From Anaerolineaceae bacterium (GTDB lineage: Bacteria; Chloroflexota; Anaerolineae; Anaerolineales; Anaerolineaceae), in assembly GCA_030653365.1 (NCBI GenBank), contig JAURZL010000005.1:62001-126000 (forward strand): a DNA stretch of 64,000 nt. Direction: 5' to 3'. The notes beneath the pieces are model-generated. The model saw only the letters and a program-made list of their open reading frames with translations. It was not told the DNA's origin and ran no database searches. The position numbers and the translations under genes are program-made. This document shows, piece by piece, positions 52,040 to 61,197 of this stretch (position 1 is its first letter; each line of letters starts with the position of its first letter).

Positions 52040-53320
52040 CTACTGCCCAATATACACCACTCGATACACCCGCATACCCTTGTCATCCGAAATGAACATC
52101 TCGCCATTCACCCCAAAAATCACATCCGCCGGGCGGCCGTAGGTGGACGGACTGCTGCAACTTTTGTCTTGTTCAAGCCAGCCGGTGGCAAAGGTTTCAC
52201 TGCCTATCGGTAACCCGTTCTCTAGTTTTACCCTTTCGACTTTACAATCTCGAATATTTGTCTCTGTCGTATTCCAGGAACCATGATAGGCAACATAGAG
52301 GTCGTTGTTGTACTCAGCAGGGAAATTTCCTGGTTTCGCAATCTCCATCCCGAGTGGGGCAGAGTGGGCAGGGGCGGTAAAAATGGCCGCTACTGCATCA
52401 TCACAGGTGAAGCCGGAGGGCAGGGCAAGACGAGTATCGCGAACTTCATTTGCACTCACCACACCTACACCGGGAGTGTAACAATACGGCCAGCCATGCG
52501 AGCGATTTCCCTGTACCGGGATGACAATTTCCTCAGACGGAAGATCATCACCAAGTCCATCACTGCCGTTGTGGTTCGCCCACAGATTGCCATTGGGTGA
52601 CCAGAGGAAATCAACACTGTTACGCAAACCCCATGCATAAACTGGACGCTTGCGGACATCTGAATCTGTGGCAAAGGGATTATCCGCCGGAATCGAGCCA
52701 TCCGGGTTAAAGCGCATAATCGTGGCTGGACGTGGATCAGTTTCAACACAGATATTGCAGGTGGATCCAGCACTGATGTACATCTTTCCATCTGGTCCGA
52801 AGTGAATGGTGCGGGAACTGTGACCGGTGGGCGGGGGGATATTGTCGGTCACCAATTGCAGCGAGGCAAAATTGCCACTCGGGTTGGGACCCTGCATGCG
52901 TTGCACCCGATCACCGGAAGCGATATACAGATAACCGTTGTAGAATTCCAATCCATGCGGTGAGCTGATACCGCTGGCGATGATTTCAACCGCATCTGCC
53001 AATCCATCCTGATTGTGATCCGGTAGTCGCACCACCTGACCACCAGACATGAGACTGACATACAGATGTCCATCCGGACCGATTGCCATGAAGCGTGGCC
53101 GTCCTGTCAGATTGTTGGCAAAAATTCGGATGCGAAATCCATCCGGCAGGGTGATACGTTGGCTGGCAGCATCCGGTGGCGGTAACGCGATTCCATTGTA
53201 GATCAACGGTAGATAAATAATCGAATCCGTTTGGGGTTGCTGTGCCTGCACAGGGAAATTGGCAATTCCAATGGAAAGCAAAAATAAAGTGAATATGAGA
53301 TTGAGTATCCTATTTCTCAT
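52040..53320 (-). CDS. Secreted PQQ-type sugar dehydrogenase/sorbosone dehydrogenase-like protein
   Basis: About 426 residues. A signal peptide ends at VQAQ; right after it comes IIYLPLIYNG, an LPL motif. The rest is a six-bladed propeller of the soluble aldose-sugar/sorbosone dehydrogenase group: GPDGHLYVS, SPHGLEFYNGYLYIA, GHSSRTIHFGPDGKMYI, and NRSHGWPYCY. The family uses PQQ to oxidise sugars outside the cytoplasm; no PQQ synthesis genes are present here. ATG at 53320 fits a leaderless transcript (see promoter); GTG at 53326 is the other start. Confidence 0.85.
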   Translation of the reverse strand: MRNRILNLIFTLFLLSIGIANFPVQAQQPQTDSIIYLPLIYNGIALPPPDAASQRITLPDGFRIRIFANNLTGRPRFMAIGPDGHLYVSLMSGGQVVRLPDHNQDGLADAVEIIASGISSPHGLEFYNGYLYIASGDRVQRMQGPNPSGNFASLQLVTDNIPPPTGHSSRTIHFGPDGKMYISAGSTCNICVETDPRPATIMRFNPDGSIPADNPFATDSDVRKRPVYAWGLRNSVDFLWSPNGNLWANHNGSDGLGDDLPSEEIVIPVQGNRSHGWPYCYTPGVGVVSANEVRDTRLALPSGFTCDDAVAAIFTAPAHSAPLGMEIAKPGNFPAEYNNDLYVAYHGSWNTTETNIRDCKVERVKLENGLPIGSETFATGWLEQDKSCSSPSTYGRPADVIFGVNGEMFISDDKGMRVYRVVYIGQ

Positions 53321-53327
53321 ATTCACT

Positions 53328-53355
53328 ATTATATGGAGCCTGTCTAAACAATCAA
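53328..53355 (-). promoter_or_regulatory. Promoter of the sugar dehydrogenase gene, probably leaderless
   Basis: TTGATT (53350-53355), 16 bases, TATAAT (53328-53333). The transcript should begin at about the A of the ATG at 53320. Confidence 0.55.
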
Positions 53356-53406
53356 ATTACAGGTTCTACAAATGGTTTAAGCGTACCTCAAAATTTAATG
53401 AATCGA

Positions 53407-56400
53407 TCATTTGGTTAGAAGAGGCAGGAAAACCTCAAACATCGGTAGTGGTAGTGGAGTACCAAAATCTGCATAAAATTCCATATCGCCGGTTACATTT
53501 ATAACGATCGAACTTTGAGTAGATAAAATATCGCCGCTCCACCCGAGGAAGGACCATACATCCGATGGAATGGCAGTCAGTGTTACTTGCTCTCCAAGTG
53601 CATAAAATTCTTTAACTGGGTCAAGATTAACAACACCATATCCTTCCGGATCAATCGTCACTGTTATGGTGTATCCAACCTTTTCAAATTCGGCCAGGAT
53701 ATTCATATGATCTGTTACCGTCACAGTAAGCGGATTGTTGGTACTGCTGACACTCCCACTCCATTGTTTGAACTGCCATCCTGGCTCCGGCGTGGCCGTC
53801 AGCTGAACCTGTTGGTCATACTCATAAGTACCACTTGGATTACTGGCAATCGAACCTTTCCCTTCCGGATCGACGAACAGGTTTATTACATATTCATTTT
53901 TGGTGAAGGTTGCTGTCAGGCTGGTGTTGCCGTTGATGGTTATCACAAGTGGGTTGTCGGGACTTGTCACATCACCACTCCAGCCACTGAATGTCCAACC
54001 GGGATCTGCAGTGGCAGTAATAGTAACTTCCTCACCGGTTGCATACGATGATTTATTAGGATTTTTGGTTACTTCGCCATTTCCGACAATTTCAACTGTC
54101 AGGGTATTTTGCTGGTATTCATACGCTCCCATATCGACTGTGGCAGTTCCGTTTTCATCCCCATCAATGATGCGCTGGTACCCATCCAGGTCTTTTAGAT
54201 AAATAATTGGAGTTGTTACTGCACTATTGAGCCCGGTATCAATACAAGGTGAGGATGCTGTTAGCTGGTAATCTCCACCTGGGGAAGGTTTATCCTGTGC
54301 AACACCTGGATTAATAAATAATGGATTGCCTGTGATATTACCGATTCCACTATGACCACCCTGAACATCAGAATAGGTAACCGCCATCACACCATCATCA
54401 TTAGAATATTGGGTTGGAAGGTTCCCGTATAGAATTGAATTGACGAATTTCACTCTGGAATCACTCCCCAGGTTATAAATGCCACCACCACTGGCCTGCA
54501 TACCAGAGTAATTGCTCACCAATGTTACGTTTGTAAATTCGGGTGAACTGAAATAGTTATACACACCACCACCTGCCTGGGTTGCCAAATTTCCGGAAAT
54601 GAGTGAGTTGACAATTTTGTTTGCGTTCTCAAAGTTATAAATGGCACCACCATAAGTAGCAGTATTGCCACGGAAGCTGGATTCGCGAATAGTCGGATTG
54701 GAATCAGTTGCATTGTAAACACCTCCACCCGCTTCGAAGGCACTGTTGCTCTTGATATCCAATTGCATCATCATGGGACTGGATGCCTGATTGTTTACTG
54801 CACCACCGCGATAAGCGGAATTGCCAATAAAATCGAGATTGCTCATCCATAAATTCTCCCCGCAACTGTCCACTAGAATACCACCGCCGGATTGGTTCAA
54901 GGATGTATTGACATTGGCATGTCCAGCGGTAATGGTGAACCCATCCAGAATGGTTCGTTCCGTCAGGCTGTCACACAAAACAACATGGTAACTGTTTTCA
55001 CTTGAATTTGCTTCGTTCACCGCAGCAGGATAATAGCGGATGCCATTCGAATCAACCACATCATTACCCAATAAATCACCACTCAGCACGGAGGGGGGAT
55101 TGGTCGAGATGCGTTGGAAAACATCACTTTCCGTTCCAGCAAAACCACCAAATACGTGCACACCGGGTTTCAACTCGAAAGATGCGGTGCGGTCAGATAT
55201 TGAGGTTGGCTTGTACAAGCCATCAGCGACCCAGATTTGTTGCGGAGCAACTACTTCCAGCAAGGCGTCCTGTAAATTGGTGTAGGCATGCTGCCAGCTA
55301 CCACCATTATTGGATCCGGAGGCATTCTGATCGACATAGATAACCGGTTGATATTCGTAGGCACCGATGTCCACCACATCTTCCTGAATTCTGAGTCCAC
55401 CAGCTAAGTCTTCATTAAAACCGGCTGGGATGTGATCATTATTGCCAGCATTGATGGCGGGTGATTCAGGCAGGAGGCGATAATCCCCATCGGAGGTAGG
55501 GGCAAGGGAACGATCTACAGGATTTCGGAACAAAACATCTCCGGAAGTGATACTATCCTGTTTGATAAATGTGCCAATTCCGAATGGATAAGCAATAGGA
55601 TCCTTTACGATTGTGTTTTTGATGATTAATTCCCCAAAGTCAATTTTTATCCCACTTGCGGTAGACACCAGATCAGCACGGTTTCCAGCGATGGTTGAGT
55701 TGATCATTGTGATCGTGACCCGGTCGATATCATTTCCTGTGTAGGTGGAAATAGCGCCACCCAGAGATCCAGCATGATTCCCGGAGATCAAAACATTAAC
55801 CAAATCAAGATCACTGTTGAACGCGTAAATAGCACCGCCACTCCCCCCAGGGTCTTTGTAGGCATCATTCCCTTGTAATCTAGAATTCGTTATTTCAAGC
55901 TTGTTATACTGCAACATGAAAATTGCACCCGTATAAGGAGCAGAGTTATTCAGGAAGTTCGTACGATCAATCGTTGCCTGGCAGTCAAAGTACATCATGA
56001 TTGCGCCACCGGAAAGGCTGGGATTGGTCATGCCTGGTGCCTGGGTATTTTCCTCAAACAAGGCGTTGAAAATATCAGCAGTGCTGTAATCGAACAAATG
56101 AATGCCAGCACCACCGTGTGTACCCCAATTTCCAACGAATTGAGAATTGGATAATGTCAGATAGGTGTCGTTGGCGATGAAGATACCCGCGCCATCTCCT
56201 GCTTCATTATATTTAAAGATGGAATTGTCTACTGTCAAATGGGTATGGTAATAGGCGTAAACGGCTCCTCCATCCAACCCGGTATTGCCATAGAACTGCA
56301 TATTTCTTAGTTGCATGTCAGAACTCTTTCGGATCCACACACCACCACCTCCTCCAATGTAGGAGCCTCCATCCCCAATTACCAGACTGGACGCCATGCC

Positions 56401-58545
56401 ACCGGTGACGATGAAACCATCCAGCACTGTTGTGGAACTTAAATTGAAGGCGGTTACAATATGACTGGCGTTCGTACCGATCAAGTGGGAGTAATGCTCG
56501 GCGATGGAATTACCATCTCCATTTTCATCATTTCCTTCCAGATCACCGGATAGAATAGTTGGGTTCGTGTTCCAATCCCGCTGGTCTATGGAGGTTTCAG
56601 TTCCAGAAAAACCTCCATAGAGCGCAACCCCATTGGGGAGTTGAAAGGTCATGGAACGCATTTCGATTGGATCTGTTTGGTTGGAGGGAATATAAACTCC
56701 TTCTGCCACCCAGATCTGACCACCAGCCTGGGCAACCTGTAAGGCAGATTCCAGGTCTGTGTAGGCATCTATCCAGGATGCACCACTTTCTGCCCCGGAG
56801 GCATCCTGATCTACATAAATGACTCCACCTTTGGTGTCCCATGCAATTTCACTTAAATTGGTATTCATTGGTGGAAATGGGTCATAAACCTGGTTAATCG
56901 GGAGTACAAAAGTTGATGGTTCGAGAAAATCAGCAAAATATCCACCTGGTATTAATTCATTCGCATCTCCAGACTGATCTTCAAATTCACTGAATCCCAT
57001 GATTGAAGTTTGCAGCTCATAGGGTCCCAAATCCACCACGCCAACGAAACGCGGGTTGCCATCCAAATCAGTAGTTATAGTACGAGGCAGGTAATTTTTG
57101 TTTCCAGCGTTCAGAATTTGTGGAATGGACGAGGTGGTCAGATGATAATCTCCGGCTGTGGTGGGGGCTTCTTCTCGGGGAAGGGGATTCACAAAGCCGG
57201 GATTGGAACTGCCACTAAGATCTTGATAACAATTATTATAGACAGGATAAATTCCATCATTAAAAACCAACTCAATATCATTGTCCCAAATAATGGAATT
57301 GTTGAAGGTTACCGACTCGTACGTCCATAATTCAGCAGCATCAGCCTCCATACTGCTCTTATTACCGGCAATGGTGGTGTTGGTAGCAACCAGTGTCCCA
57401 TCATGTTGACGAATGGCACCACCATTTTTAAACGAGTAATTTCCACTGAACAATGCATTGGTGATGACAGTATTAACACTGGACAAATGAAGTGCACCCC
57501 CTTGTTCACCATGATTGCCAGTGAATTTTCCATTGGTAATATAAAGGTTAGATTCTTCCGGGCCTGAAGTATTAATGATGGAGATTCCTCCACCAATATT
57601 GTCACTGAATTCCACATCCTTCATGACGATCAAGGGGGGCCTGTAAGCATCCAATCCACCACCTTCCCGACCGGTGTTGCTTAACACTTTGACATTATTT
57701 AATTCCAGAGAGGCGAGCCACATGAAAATACCTCCCCCCTGACCACGTGAGTAATTGTCGCGAATGATGGTATTCCTGATGGTTACATCACTATCCGTGT
57801 AAATCGCTAAACCACCTCCACTATACCCAAAATTACCGCTGATGACTGAATCCTCAACCTGGGCTGCACTGGCATCAAACCAAATACCGCCTCCACGGTG
57901 TCGGAAATACAGTGCTGTGTTCCCGCTTATCAACAGATTTCTCAGAATAGGTGCACCACCTTTGATATGAACACCACCTCCGTGTTTGTATGTTTCTACA
58001 TCGGGATTATCGGCAAAACCTCCGGTAATGATGAAACCATCCAGCAAGGAGGTATTGGAAAGGTTTTCACCAAAAACTACACTGTAGGCATTATTCCCAA
58101 CCGTATGTTCCCAGGTTTCATTGATGAAATCGCCATCCTTATTGATATCATTCCCATCCAGATCACCACTGAGGATGGTTGGATAAAGCTTTAGATCTCT
58201 GGTATGAGTATCGGCAAGGAAACCACCTAAAATCTGGACGCCATCTTTCAAAATGAAGCTTTTCGTACGTGGGTCTTCCGCCAGTCTGGTAGTAGTAGGC
58301 AAATAAACTCCTTGAGCAACCCGGATGGTGTCACCAGCTCTGGCAGCATTAATGGCAGGCTGAAGATTCTTAAAGGCAGTTGCCCAAGATGTCCCGTCTC
58401 CAGACCGCTCAATACTGGCATCCACATACCAGAAATTGGCTGCATGAACGACTGGTAGGTCTTGTCCCTTGTGTAGCAATCCACCTACCAGGAAAACAAC
58501 AATCAGTAAAAACCGAACAAATAATGATAAAACTTTCTTCAACAT
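53407..58545 (-). CDS. Giant secreted parallel beta-helix surface protein (1712 aa)
   Basis: A signal peptide (~1-35) leads into three related modules, each starting with YVD-(A/Q)-x-A/S and continuing with SW-x-x-A-(F/Y)-x-(D/N)-L, then WVA(E/D)G-(V/L)-Y or VAQGVY, a parallel beta-helix of the pectate-lyase/polymorphic type, and closing with a choice-of-anchor-Q-like end (SPAINAG, VDIGAYEY). Starts lie near residues 41, ~578 and ~1073. Three InlB-type bacterial repeats follow (GWTFSGWSG, GWQFKQWSG, VWSFLGWSG), and the protein ends FEVFLPLLTK. It should be an adhesin or glycan-binding surface protein. GGAGG lies ahead of the ATG; a 69-codon gene ends one base upstream. Confidence 0.9.
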   Translation of the reverse strand: MLKKVLSLFVRFLLIVVFLVGGLLHKGQDLPVVHAANFWYVDASIERSGDGTSWATAFKNLQPAINAARAGDTIRVAQGVYLPTTTRLAEDPRTKSFILKDGVQILGGFLADTHTRDLKLYPTILSGDLDGNDINKDGDFINETWEHTVGNNAYSVVFGENLSNTSLLDGFIITGGFADNPDVETYKHGGGVHIKGGAPILRNLLISGNTALYFRHRGGGIWFDASAAQVEDSVISGNFGYSGGGLAIYTDSDVTIRNTIIRDNYSRGQGGGIFMWLASLELNNVKVLSNTGREGGGLDAYRPPLIVMKDVEFSDNIGGGISIINTSGPEESNLYITNGKFTGNHGEQGGALHLSSVNTVITNALFSGNYSFKNGGAIRQHDGTLVATNTTIAGNKSSMEADAAELWTYESVTFNNSIIWDNDIELVFNDGIYPVYNNCYQDLSGSSNPGFVNPLPREEAPTTAGDYHLTTSSIPQILNAGNKNYLPRTITTDLDGNPRFVGVVDLGPYELQTSIMGFSEFEDQSGDANELIPGGYFADFLEPSTFVLPINQVYDPFPPMNTNLSEIAWDTKGGVIYVDQDASGAESGASWIDAYTDLESALQVAQAGGQIWVAEGVYIPSNQTDPIEMRSMTFQLPNGVALYGGFSGTETSIDQRDWNTNPTILSGDLEGNDENGDGNSIAEHYSHLIGTNASHIVTAFNLSSTTVLDGFIVTGGMASSLVIGDGGSYIGGGGGVWIRKSSDMQLRNMQFYGNTGLDGGAVYAYYHTHLTVDNSIFKYNEAGDGAGIFIANDTYLTLSNSQFVGNWGTHGGAGIHLFDYSTADIFNALFEENTQAPGMTNPSLSGGAIMMYFDCQATIDRTNFLNNSAPYTGAIFMLQYNKLEITNSRLQGNDAYKDPGGSGGAIYAFNSDLDLVNVLISGNHAGSLGGAISTYTGNDIDRVTITMINSTIAGNRADLVSTASGIKIDFGELIIKNTIVKDPIAYPFGIGTFIKQDSITSGDVLFRNPVDRSLAPTSDGDYRLLPESPAINAGNNDHIPAGFNEDLAGGLRIQEDVVDIGAYEYQPVIYVDQNASGSNNGGSWQHAYTNLQDALLEVVAPQQIWVADGLYKPTSISDRTASFELKPGVHVFGGFAGTESDVFQRISTNPPSVLSGDLLGNDVVDSNGIRYYPAAVNEANSSENSYHVVLCDSLTERTILDGFTITAGHANVNTSLNQSGGGILVDSCGENLWMSNLDFIGNSAYRGGAVNNQASSPMMMQLDIKSNSAFEAGGGVYNATDSNPTIRESSFRGNTATYGGAIYNFENANKIVNSLISGNLATQAGGGVYNYFSSPEFTNVTLVSNYSGMQASGGGIYNLGSDSRVKFVNSILYGNLPTQYSNDDGVMAVTYSDVQGGHSGIGNITGNPLFINPGVAQDKPSPGGDYQLTASSPCIDTGLNSAVTTPIIYLKDLDGYQRIIDGDENGTATVDMGAYEYQQNTLTVEIVGNGEVTKNPNKSSYATGEEVTITATADPGWTFSGWSGDVTSPDNPLVITINGNTSLTATFTKNEYVINLFVDPEGKGSIASNPSGTYEYDQQVQLTATPEPGWQFKQWSGSVSSTNNPLTVTVTDHMNILAEFEKVGYTITVTIDPEGYGVVNLDPVKEFYALGEQVTLTAIPSDVWSFLGWSGDILSTQSSIVINVTGDMEFYADFGTPLPLPMFEVFLPLLTK

Positions 58546-58755
58546 TTAATCCTCCGTCCCTATCTTAAAATTAGATAAATTTGATGGATGAGTATTTCGA
58601 ATTTGAATTCTCAGAAAATCGAATAATTCTTCGATGTCTCTAAAATTAATTAATTCTCTCGTGCCAGGTTTTTCGAGGGAAGCCAAAAATTGTTGAGGAT
58701 CGTGGTGATCAAGTTCCCAGATTCGCAGTAAATATGACAGGTAAAATGAATGCAT
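58546..58755 (-). CDS. Small YLLRIW-type protein (69 aa)
   Basis: 69 residues: SYLLRIWEL, QFLASLEKPGTRELINF, and DIEELFDFLR. I recall similar small proteins (YLLR-W, W/F-x-SLE, TGE, F-x-x-LE-x-L-FL) as common in Anaerolineae next to regulators, with no known function. AGAGG precedes the ATG and the stop is followed one base later by the start of the giant beta-helix gene, so the two are translated together. It might be a tag-sized regulator or chaperone of its neighbour; this is a guess. Confidence 0.75.
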   Translation of the reverse strand: MHSFYLSYLLRIWELDHHDPQQFLASLEKPGTRELINFRDIEELFDFLRIQIRNTHPSNLSNFKIGTED

Positions 58756-58784
58756 TTAAACCTCTTTGTCCTATAATTAATTTA

Positions 58785-58816
58785 AGAATACAAAAACATC
58801 GTCAAAAGATCGTCAA
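58785..58816 (-). promoter_or_regulatory. SARP-like operator and promoter between the divergent genes
   Basis: On the minus strand the heptamer TTGACGA occurs twice (58810-58816, 58799-58805), 11 bases apart, and 8 bases after the second lies a -10 TATTCT (58785-58790). This is the layout known for SARP activators. Confidence 0.6.
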
Positions 58817-58842
58817 TTTAAAAATCAATAGAATTATTGAGT

Positions 58843-61197
58843 ATGAACAATTCACCGCCATTGCAGGTTCAATGTTTTGGGGGTTTTCACGTAAATTTTG
58901 GTGAAGAACCTATTACTGCATTTAACACCGATAAAGTGCGTGCTTTATTTATTTACCTGGTCACAGAGGCTGGGCAGATGTTTCAACGTTCACATCTTGC
59001 TGGGTTGTTGTGGAGTGATATTTCAGAAGAGCAAGCCTTGCATAATTTAAGGCAGGCGATCTCCTTATTAAGGAAGGCACTTAAGGAAGAGGATCAATCT
59101 ATCATTTTTGCGGATCGGGAAAAGGTAGGAATTCAGCCAAAAACAAACCTGAAGGCAGATATTCTTGATTTCACCCACTTGATGGAAGATGCGTACCGAT
59201 ATCACAATAATAAAAATGGATTGGGTACGATTAACATCGTTGCATTAAAACAGGCAATCCATTTGTATCGAAATCCTTTTCTGGATCGTTATCATCTCAA
59301 TGTCAGTCCTCTTTTTGATGAATGGCTGCTGATCACGCGTGAAAAATTCGATTCTTCTGCTGTGGAAGGGCTTGTCTACCTGGCTGAGTACTATGAACGT
59401 CGTAATGAAATAACCAGTGCCATCCAAATGTTAAGAAAAATTATTCATATTATGCCCTGGGACGAAAGAGCTCATTATCAGTTGATTCATTTACTGGCGA
59501 AAGATCATCAATGGAGTGCAGCCCAAAAACAATATGCCTCTCTGGTCCAATACTTGAAAAACGACCTGAATGTCAGTCCGGATCCCAAAACCATGGCGTT
59601 ATTTGAACAGGTTCGGGCACAATCTCTATCCGAAAAAAATACTGAGCCGGAGGCAAAGCAGCTCCATAATTTACCACTGTTAACCAGTGCATTTGTGGGA
59701 CGTGTGAATGAACTCGCCAGTCTGAGTGAGCTAATCGCTAACCCCATTCATCGGCTAGTGAACATTCTGGGGCTGGGGGGCATTGGAAAAACCAGATTGG
59801 CAATGGAAATAGCCTTCCTAAAGGTAGGGGTTTTCCAACAGGGTGTTTTTCTGGTTGCCCTGCGCAACATCGAATCCTTTGATGGGTTTTTGACAGAATT
59901 CGGACGAATTCTTCAAATCAAATTTTCGGATCAAAGCACAAAAGAACAGCAGATTATAGATTTTTGTCGTAACAAACAAATTCTTATACTGCTGGATAAT
60001 CTTGATGAGCTTTCCATGCACACGGATGTGCAGTTATTCCTCGAAGCATTAGCAAAAGAATGTAATCAGGTGCAAATATTGATTACCTCGCGGAACAAAG
60101 TCAACATTCCTGATGAGATTGTTTTTCAATTGGATGGATTAGATTTCGAGGAAGTGGGCAAAGCTACCGGTCAAGCGCAGAAACCACCCGATGCAGTCTT
60201 GTTGTTTACGCAAAAGGTGCAATCCACCCAGCGAAAATTAGTACTAACATCTACCAATCGGCAGACAATTCTCAAATTATGCAGGTTGGTCGAAGGTCAT
60301 CCGTTGGCGATTGAGCTGGTGGCTGGATCGGTGGTTGGAAATATCGAGGAAAAGATCGAAGAGACCATAGAGCAGGGGATGGGGGCATTTATCTCTGCTT
60401 TGACCAGCCACCAACAGCATCACCAGACATTGTCTGCGGTATTCGAAATGTCCTGGATAAGACTCTCACTGCAAGAACAATCTGACTTAGCCCGAATATC
60501 CATTTTTAAAGGTGGATTCGTGGAAAATACAGTTGGTGAGATTTTTGAAATTTATGCGCATAGATTATTATCTTTAATCGATAAATCTTTATTACGAGTG
60601 AACTTTCAGGGACGCTATGATTTACATGAGATCGTACGGCAATTTGCAGTCCTTAAATTGAAGGAGTCCGGTAATCGTGAGAGAGCTGTGCAAGCACTCA
60701 CAGACTTTTACCTGAGGTTTTTGAGGGCACAGGCTGGGTACTTCGAAGATGGTGAACAATCTGCCTGTTTGGATTGCATCGAACAGGAATTGGATAATAT
60801 TAAAGTCGCCTGGGATTGGATTTTGCAAACTGAACAGTACTCCTTATTGGTCGACATACTTGAAATCCTTTACCAGTTTTTCAATGTCCGAAGTCGTTTT
60901 ACCCAGGGGATAGATTGGCTGGAGGCGGTGAAGGTCCGGGTTGAACATCGACCTGACCTTGAATTGCTGTATGCCATGGTGTTAAATCGTATCGGATCCC
61001 TGGCGTATAAAGCACGGCAGAATGAGCTGGCTCGCAAATATTTATCATCCTGCTATGAACTTCTGCTCACAATGAACAACGATCGTGAAATGGCTTTGTG
61101 TCTGGTTGGCTTAGGTCACATAGAATTACGCAGCAAAAAAAAAATCAAAAAGCTTTGGAATACGCTACCCGAAGTATTCAGCTGTACCAGAATTTAG
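58843..61197 (+). CDS. SARP/BTAD-NB-ARC regulator, N-terminal part (frameshifted)
   Basis: 784 residues in this frame. An OmpR-type winged helix (~5-100) is followed by BTAD (~105-250), an NB-ARC-like STAND ATPase (P-loop GLGGIGKT near 310; Walker B ILILLDNLDEL near 380), a winged helix and the start of a TPR array. At 61135-61144 a run of ten A residues meets, and the frame then gives an unrelated tail (KKLWNTLPEVFSCTRI). The TPR array goes on in the -1 frame (61098-62039). ATG at 58843 is used; TTG at 58837 is two codons earlier. It is divergent from the beta-helix operon. Confidence 0.85.
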   Translation: MNNSPPLQVQCFGGFHVNFGEEPITAFNTDKVRALFIYLVTEAGQMFQRSHLAGLLWSDISEEQALHNLRQAISLLRKALKEEDQSIIFADREKVGIQPKTNLKADILDFTHLMEDAYRYHNNKNGLGTINIVALKQAIHLYRNPFLDRYHLNVSPLFDEWLLITREKFDSSAVEGLVYLAEYYERRNEITSAIQMLRKIIHIMPWDERAHYQLIHLLAKDHQWSAAQKQYASLVQYLKNDLNVSPDPKTMALFEQVRAQSLSEKNTEPEAKQLHNLPLLTSAFVGRVNELASLSELIANPIHRLVNILGLGGIGKTRLAMEIAFLKVGVFQQGVFLVALRNIESFDGFLTEFGRILQIKFSDQSTKEQQIIDFCRNKQILILLDNLDELSMHTDVQLFLEALAKECNQVQILITSRNKVNIPDEIVFQLDGLDFEEVGKATGQAQKPPDAVLLFTQKVQSTQRKLVLTSTNRQTILKLCRLVEGHPLAIELVAGSVVGNIEEKIEETIEQGMGAFISALTSHQQHHQTLSAVFEMSWIRLSLQEQSDLARISIFKGGFVENTVGEIFEIYAHRLLSLIDKSLLRVNFQGRYDLHEIVRQFAVLKLKESGNRERAVQALTDFYLRFLRAQAGYFEDGEQSACLDCIEQELDNIKVAWDWILQTEQYSLLVDILEILYQFFNVRSRFTQGIDWLEAVKVRVEHRPDLELLYAMVLNRIGSLAYKARQNELARKYLSSCYELLLTMNNDREMALCLVGLGHIELRSKKKIKKLWNTLPEVFSCTRI

